Below, piece by piece: positions 62,444-64,000 of a stretch of 64,000 nucleotides of DNA. Source of the stretch: DASRDB01 sp035652815 (GTDB lineage: Bacteria > Chloroflexota > Ktedonobacteria > Ktedonobacterales > Ktedonobacteraceae); NCBI GenBank assembly GCA_035652815.1, contig DASRDB010000003.1, positions 868,001 through 932,000 of the forward strand, written 5' to 3'. Position numbers and translations under genes: made by a program. A model generated the notes under the pieces. That model had not been told where the DNA came from. It saw only the letters and a program-made list of their open reading frames with translations, and made no database searches. Position 1 is the stretch's first letter; the number at the start of each line of letters is the position of its first letter.

Positions 62444-64000
62444 TCACGCCCATAAATCCTGCTGCACCGGACTCTCTTGCTCCTGCGCCGGGCGCTTTTT
62501 CGTATACGCCGGTTTTCGCTCACGCAACGCTTTCTTCGCCGATACCTTAGAACCCTCTTCAATTACTTCAACGGTTTCCGCCTGTCCATCTCCAATCAGT
62601 TCAAGCGCCGCTTCAAAAATTGAGGCTCGTTTCACCTGTATTTCCGGCCACAGGCCAATCAGTGTCTCTAATGTCGCGTCCTCGCACCCTGAAAGTTCCG
62701 GCCAACCGGTGCGCAGTTCATCCAGGCAGGCGGGCAAAGATAACGATTCGCCCTTCTGAACGCGCTCCACCAATAGTTCTACGAACGAGAAGTGAAGATG
62801 TTCCATCCAGGTTGCGAGGTACAGGCCAACGCCCGGAGTAAATTGTACCATATTCTCGACATTCTCTGAACTCGCATCATTTCTGCCATTCCCAACCACC
62901 TGTTCAACCGCAATAGCCAGTTCAGAACGCCTGTAACAATGCAACAACCCATAACACACCCGCTCAGCAATAAAGCCCTCGCGCAGAACCTCTTTTCGCA
63001 CCCGCTCTACATCTATCGACTTCACCCGCTCCGCGAAATCATCCACGTGCGTTCGCAGCACCCGCAGCATCTCGCTCGCCGATAGCGGCCCCTCATAATA
63101 GGCTATAGGAAAAACATCGGCCAGTACGGCAAAGTCATTGCGCGCCTCGACCGGAATCGCCAGCAAAATATCCTTGCGCCCCTTCAACTGTTGCAGCTTC
63201 TGTATCTTGCGTTCTCTATAAGACGGCGTCCAGAAACCAAGTATCTCCATATAGATGCGGTGCGTATCTCGCGTCAGCGCAAAGTCAGGAATAAAAATGC
63301 TCTGCGTCACTCCATCCTTGAGCGTCAATAACAGCGGCTCCGGTTCGCGCTCCAACTGCCATCCCTCTGCTGCCTGGCTTCTCGCCAACGAAGCAAACGC
63401 CTCGGCAAATGATTGCTCGATGCTACTATCAAAGACGCTGACTGTGTTTACCTTTGAAACTACAGGAGCCGTTCCCTTCTCAACCTGCTCCTGCGCTGGC
63501 AACAATTGCAGCAGTTCAGCATCCATCACGAAATGATACGCTCGCTGCAAAAAATGGACAGTCGCTTCCGCCCGCAAAATAGCGGCAGTGCCAAAGGATG
63601 GCCTCACCCTATTCCCCTCTTGTCTTTTGCCACCCGCTTCACCGCGCACGCCATACCCTAACAGCAATCTACAAAGGCGAGCCAGCCGTAGACCATATTG
63701 CTGAGCCGCGCCCGTCATCTCCTGCGGCCCATACAACGTAAGATGTAGCACCGTTGGCATACCATCCAGCCCTACGCCCTCATACGCCAGGTCATAATAC
63801 ACGCCAATCTTCCGCGCCAGATAGCAGAGCCGTTTGATAACTGCCCCCAAACCCGCGACCGCAGCTTCACCATTACTTCCTGCCTTCTGTTGCTCCAAAA
63901 AAGCCTGGCAATCAATCGCCAGCCGCACCTCTGAGGCATTGAACAGCGCGGCCTCGAAGGCCCACTGGTTATAGAGCGCCGCCACCGCCTTTGCATCCGG
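62444..64000 (-). CDS. DUF790/Bax1-like nuclease (runs off the right edge)
   Basis: At least 518 codons; the frame is still open at 64000, so the N-terminus is outside the window. DSSIEQSFAEAFASL, FIPDFALTR, YMEILGFWTPSYRERKIQKL and DILLAIPVEARND form the PD-(D/E)xK-type core of the Bax1 family, nucleases that in archaea work with the XPB helicase. Expected role: DNA repair. The start used in the annotation (GTG 63985) is not reliable. Confidence 0.8.
   Translation of the reverse strand, partial: PDAKAVAALYNQWAFEAALFNASEVRLAIDCQAFLEQQKAGSNGEAAVAGLGAVIKRLCYLARKIGVYYDLAYEGVGLDGMPTVLHLTLYGPQEMTGAAQQYGLRLARLCRLLLGYGVRGEAGGKRQEGNRVRPSFGTAAILRAEATVHFLQRAYHFVMDAELLQLLPAQEQVEKGTAPVVSKVNTVSVFDSSIEQSFAEAFASLARSQAAEGWQLEREPEPLLLTLKDGVTQSIFIPDFALTRDTHRIYMEILGFWTPSYRERKIQKLQQLKGRKDILLAIPVEARNDFAVLADVFPIAYYEGPLSASEMLRVLRTHVDDFAERVKSIDVERVRKEVLREGFIAERVCYGLLHCYRRSELAIAVEQVVGNGRNDASSENVENMVQFTPGVGLYLATWMEHLHFSFVELLVERVQKGESLSLPACLDELRTGWPELSGCEDATLETLIGLWPEIQVKRASIFEAALELIGDGQAETVEVIEEGSKVSAKKALRERKPAYTKKRPAQEQESPVQQDLWA

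Overview
The window looks like a chromosomal segment of a Chloroflexota bacterium, most likely class Ktedonobacteria. This is inferred from gene content, not from a marker gene. The signs are Ser/Thr kinases with zinc-ribbon or multi-TM additions, DVWAVG-type beta-propellers coupled to ECF sigma factors, Firmicutes-like RNA regulation (T-box, TPP riboswitch), a Tat system beside a sigma factor, and monoderm-like lipoproteins and cell-wall enzymes. Coding density is high and GC is moderate. The exceptions are an AT-richer restriction-modification block (about 5.9-8.4 kb) and an AT-rich, nearly gene-free gap (36.4-37.2 kb).

Layout. 0-4.4 kb: end of a sugar acyltransferase, tRNA-Ala(CGC), then a leucine T-box leader for leuS that has a second tRNA-Ala(GGC) inside it. 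4.4-8.4 kb (minus): a CPBP protease, a deiodinase-like redoxin whose reading frame crosses an in-frame TGA (probable selenocysteine), and an XamI-type restriction enzyme with its methyltransferase. 8.6-15.8 kb: ArsA-like ATPase, stress protein, zinc-ribbon kinase, recG, RRM protein. 16-20 kb: PfkB sugar kinase plus amylosucrase, a likely sucrose pathway. 20-27 kb: housekeeping block coaD, coiled-coil protein, yceD, rpmF, fabD, Asp23, nusB, acpP, ECF sigma plus small partner, tatA, tatC. 27-36 kb: sigma/propeller pair, MFS, small membrane proteins, MarC, two tandem rhomboids. 36-46.6 kb: DinB, a kinase remnant, secreted and surface proteins, SDR, hydrolase, Cys/Met PLP enzyme, L,D-transpeptidase. 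46.6-52.4 kb: rpsT, rplS, rnhB, TPR protein, rlmB. 52.5-54.6 kb: a DprE1/DprE2-like pair. 54.7-58.5 kb: thiamine block (thiN and a TPP-riboswitch-controlled thiamine-precursor ABC transporter). 58.6-64 kb: surface protein, large Ser/Thr kinase, and a DUF790/Bax1-like nuclease running off the right edge.

Regulation is easy to read here: several near-consensus sigma70-type promoters, two CRP/FNR-like palindromes at the same distance from their -10 boxes, a T-box, a TPP riboswitch, an attenuator-like terminator ahead of rpsT, and an unusually rich set of long perfect palindromes between genes. At least six copies belong to one dispersed family (TGTCATCCTGAGC arms) and two to another (AAGGGGATGCCTCTACAA arms).

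The most notable observations are the tRNA-Ala nested in the leuS T-box on an 11-bp helix, the candidate deiodinase-like selenoprotein with a SECIS-like hairpin, the DprE1-like protein with Ala at the drug-target Cys position, and the twin CRP-like promoters.
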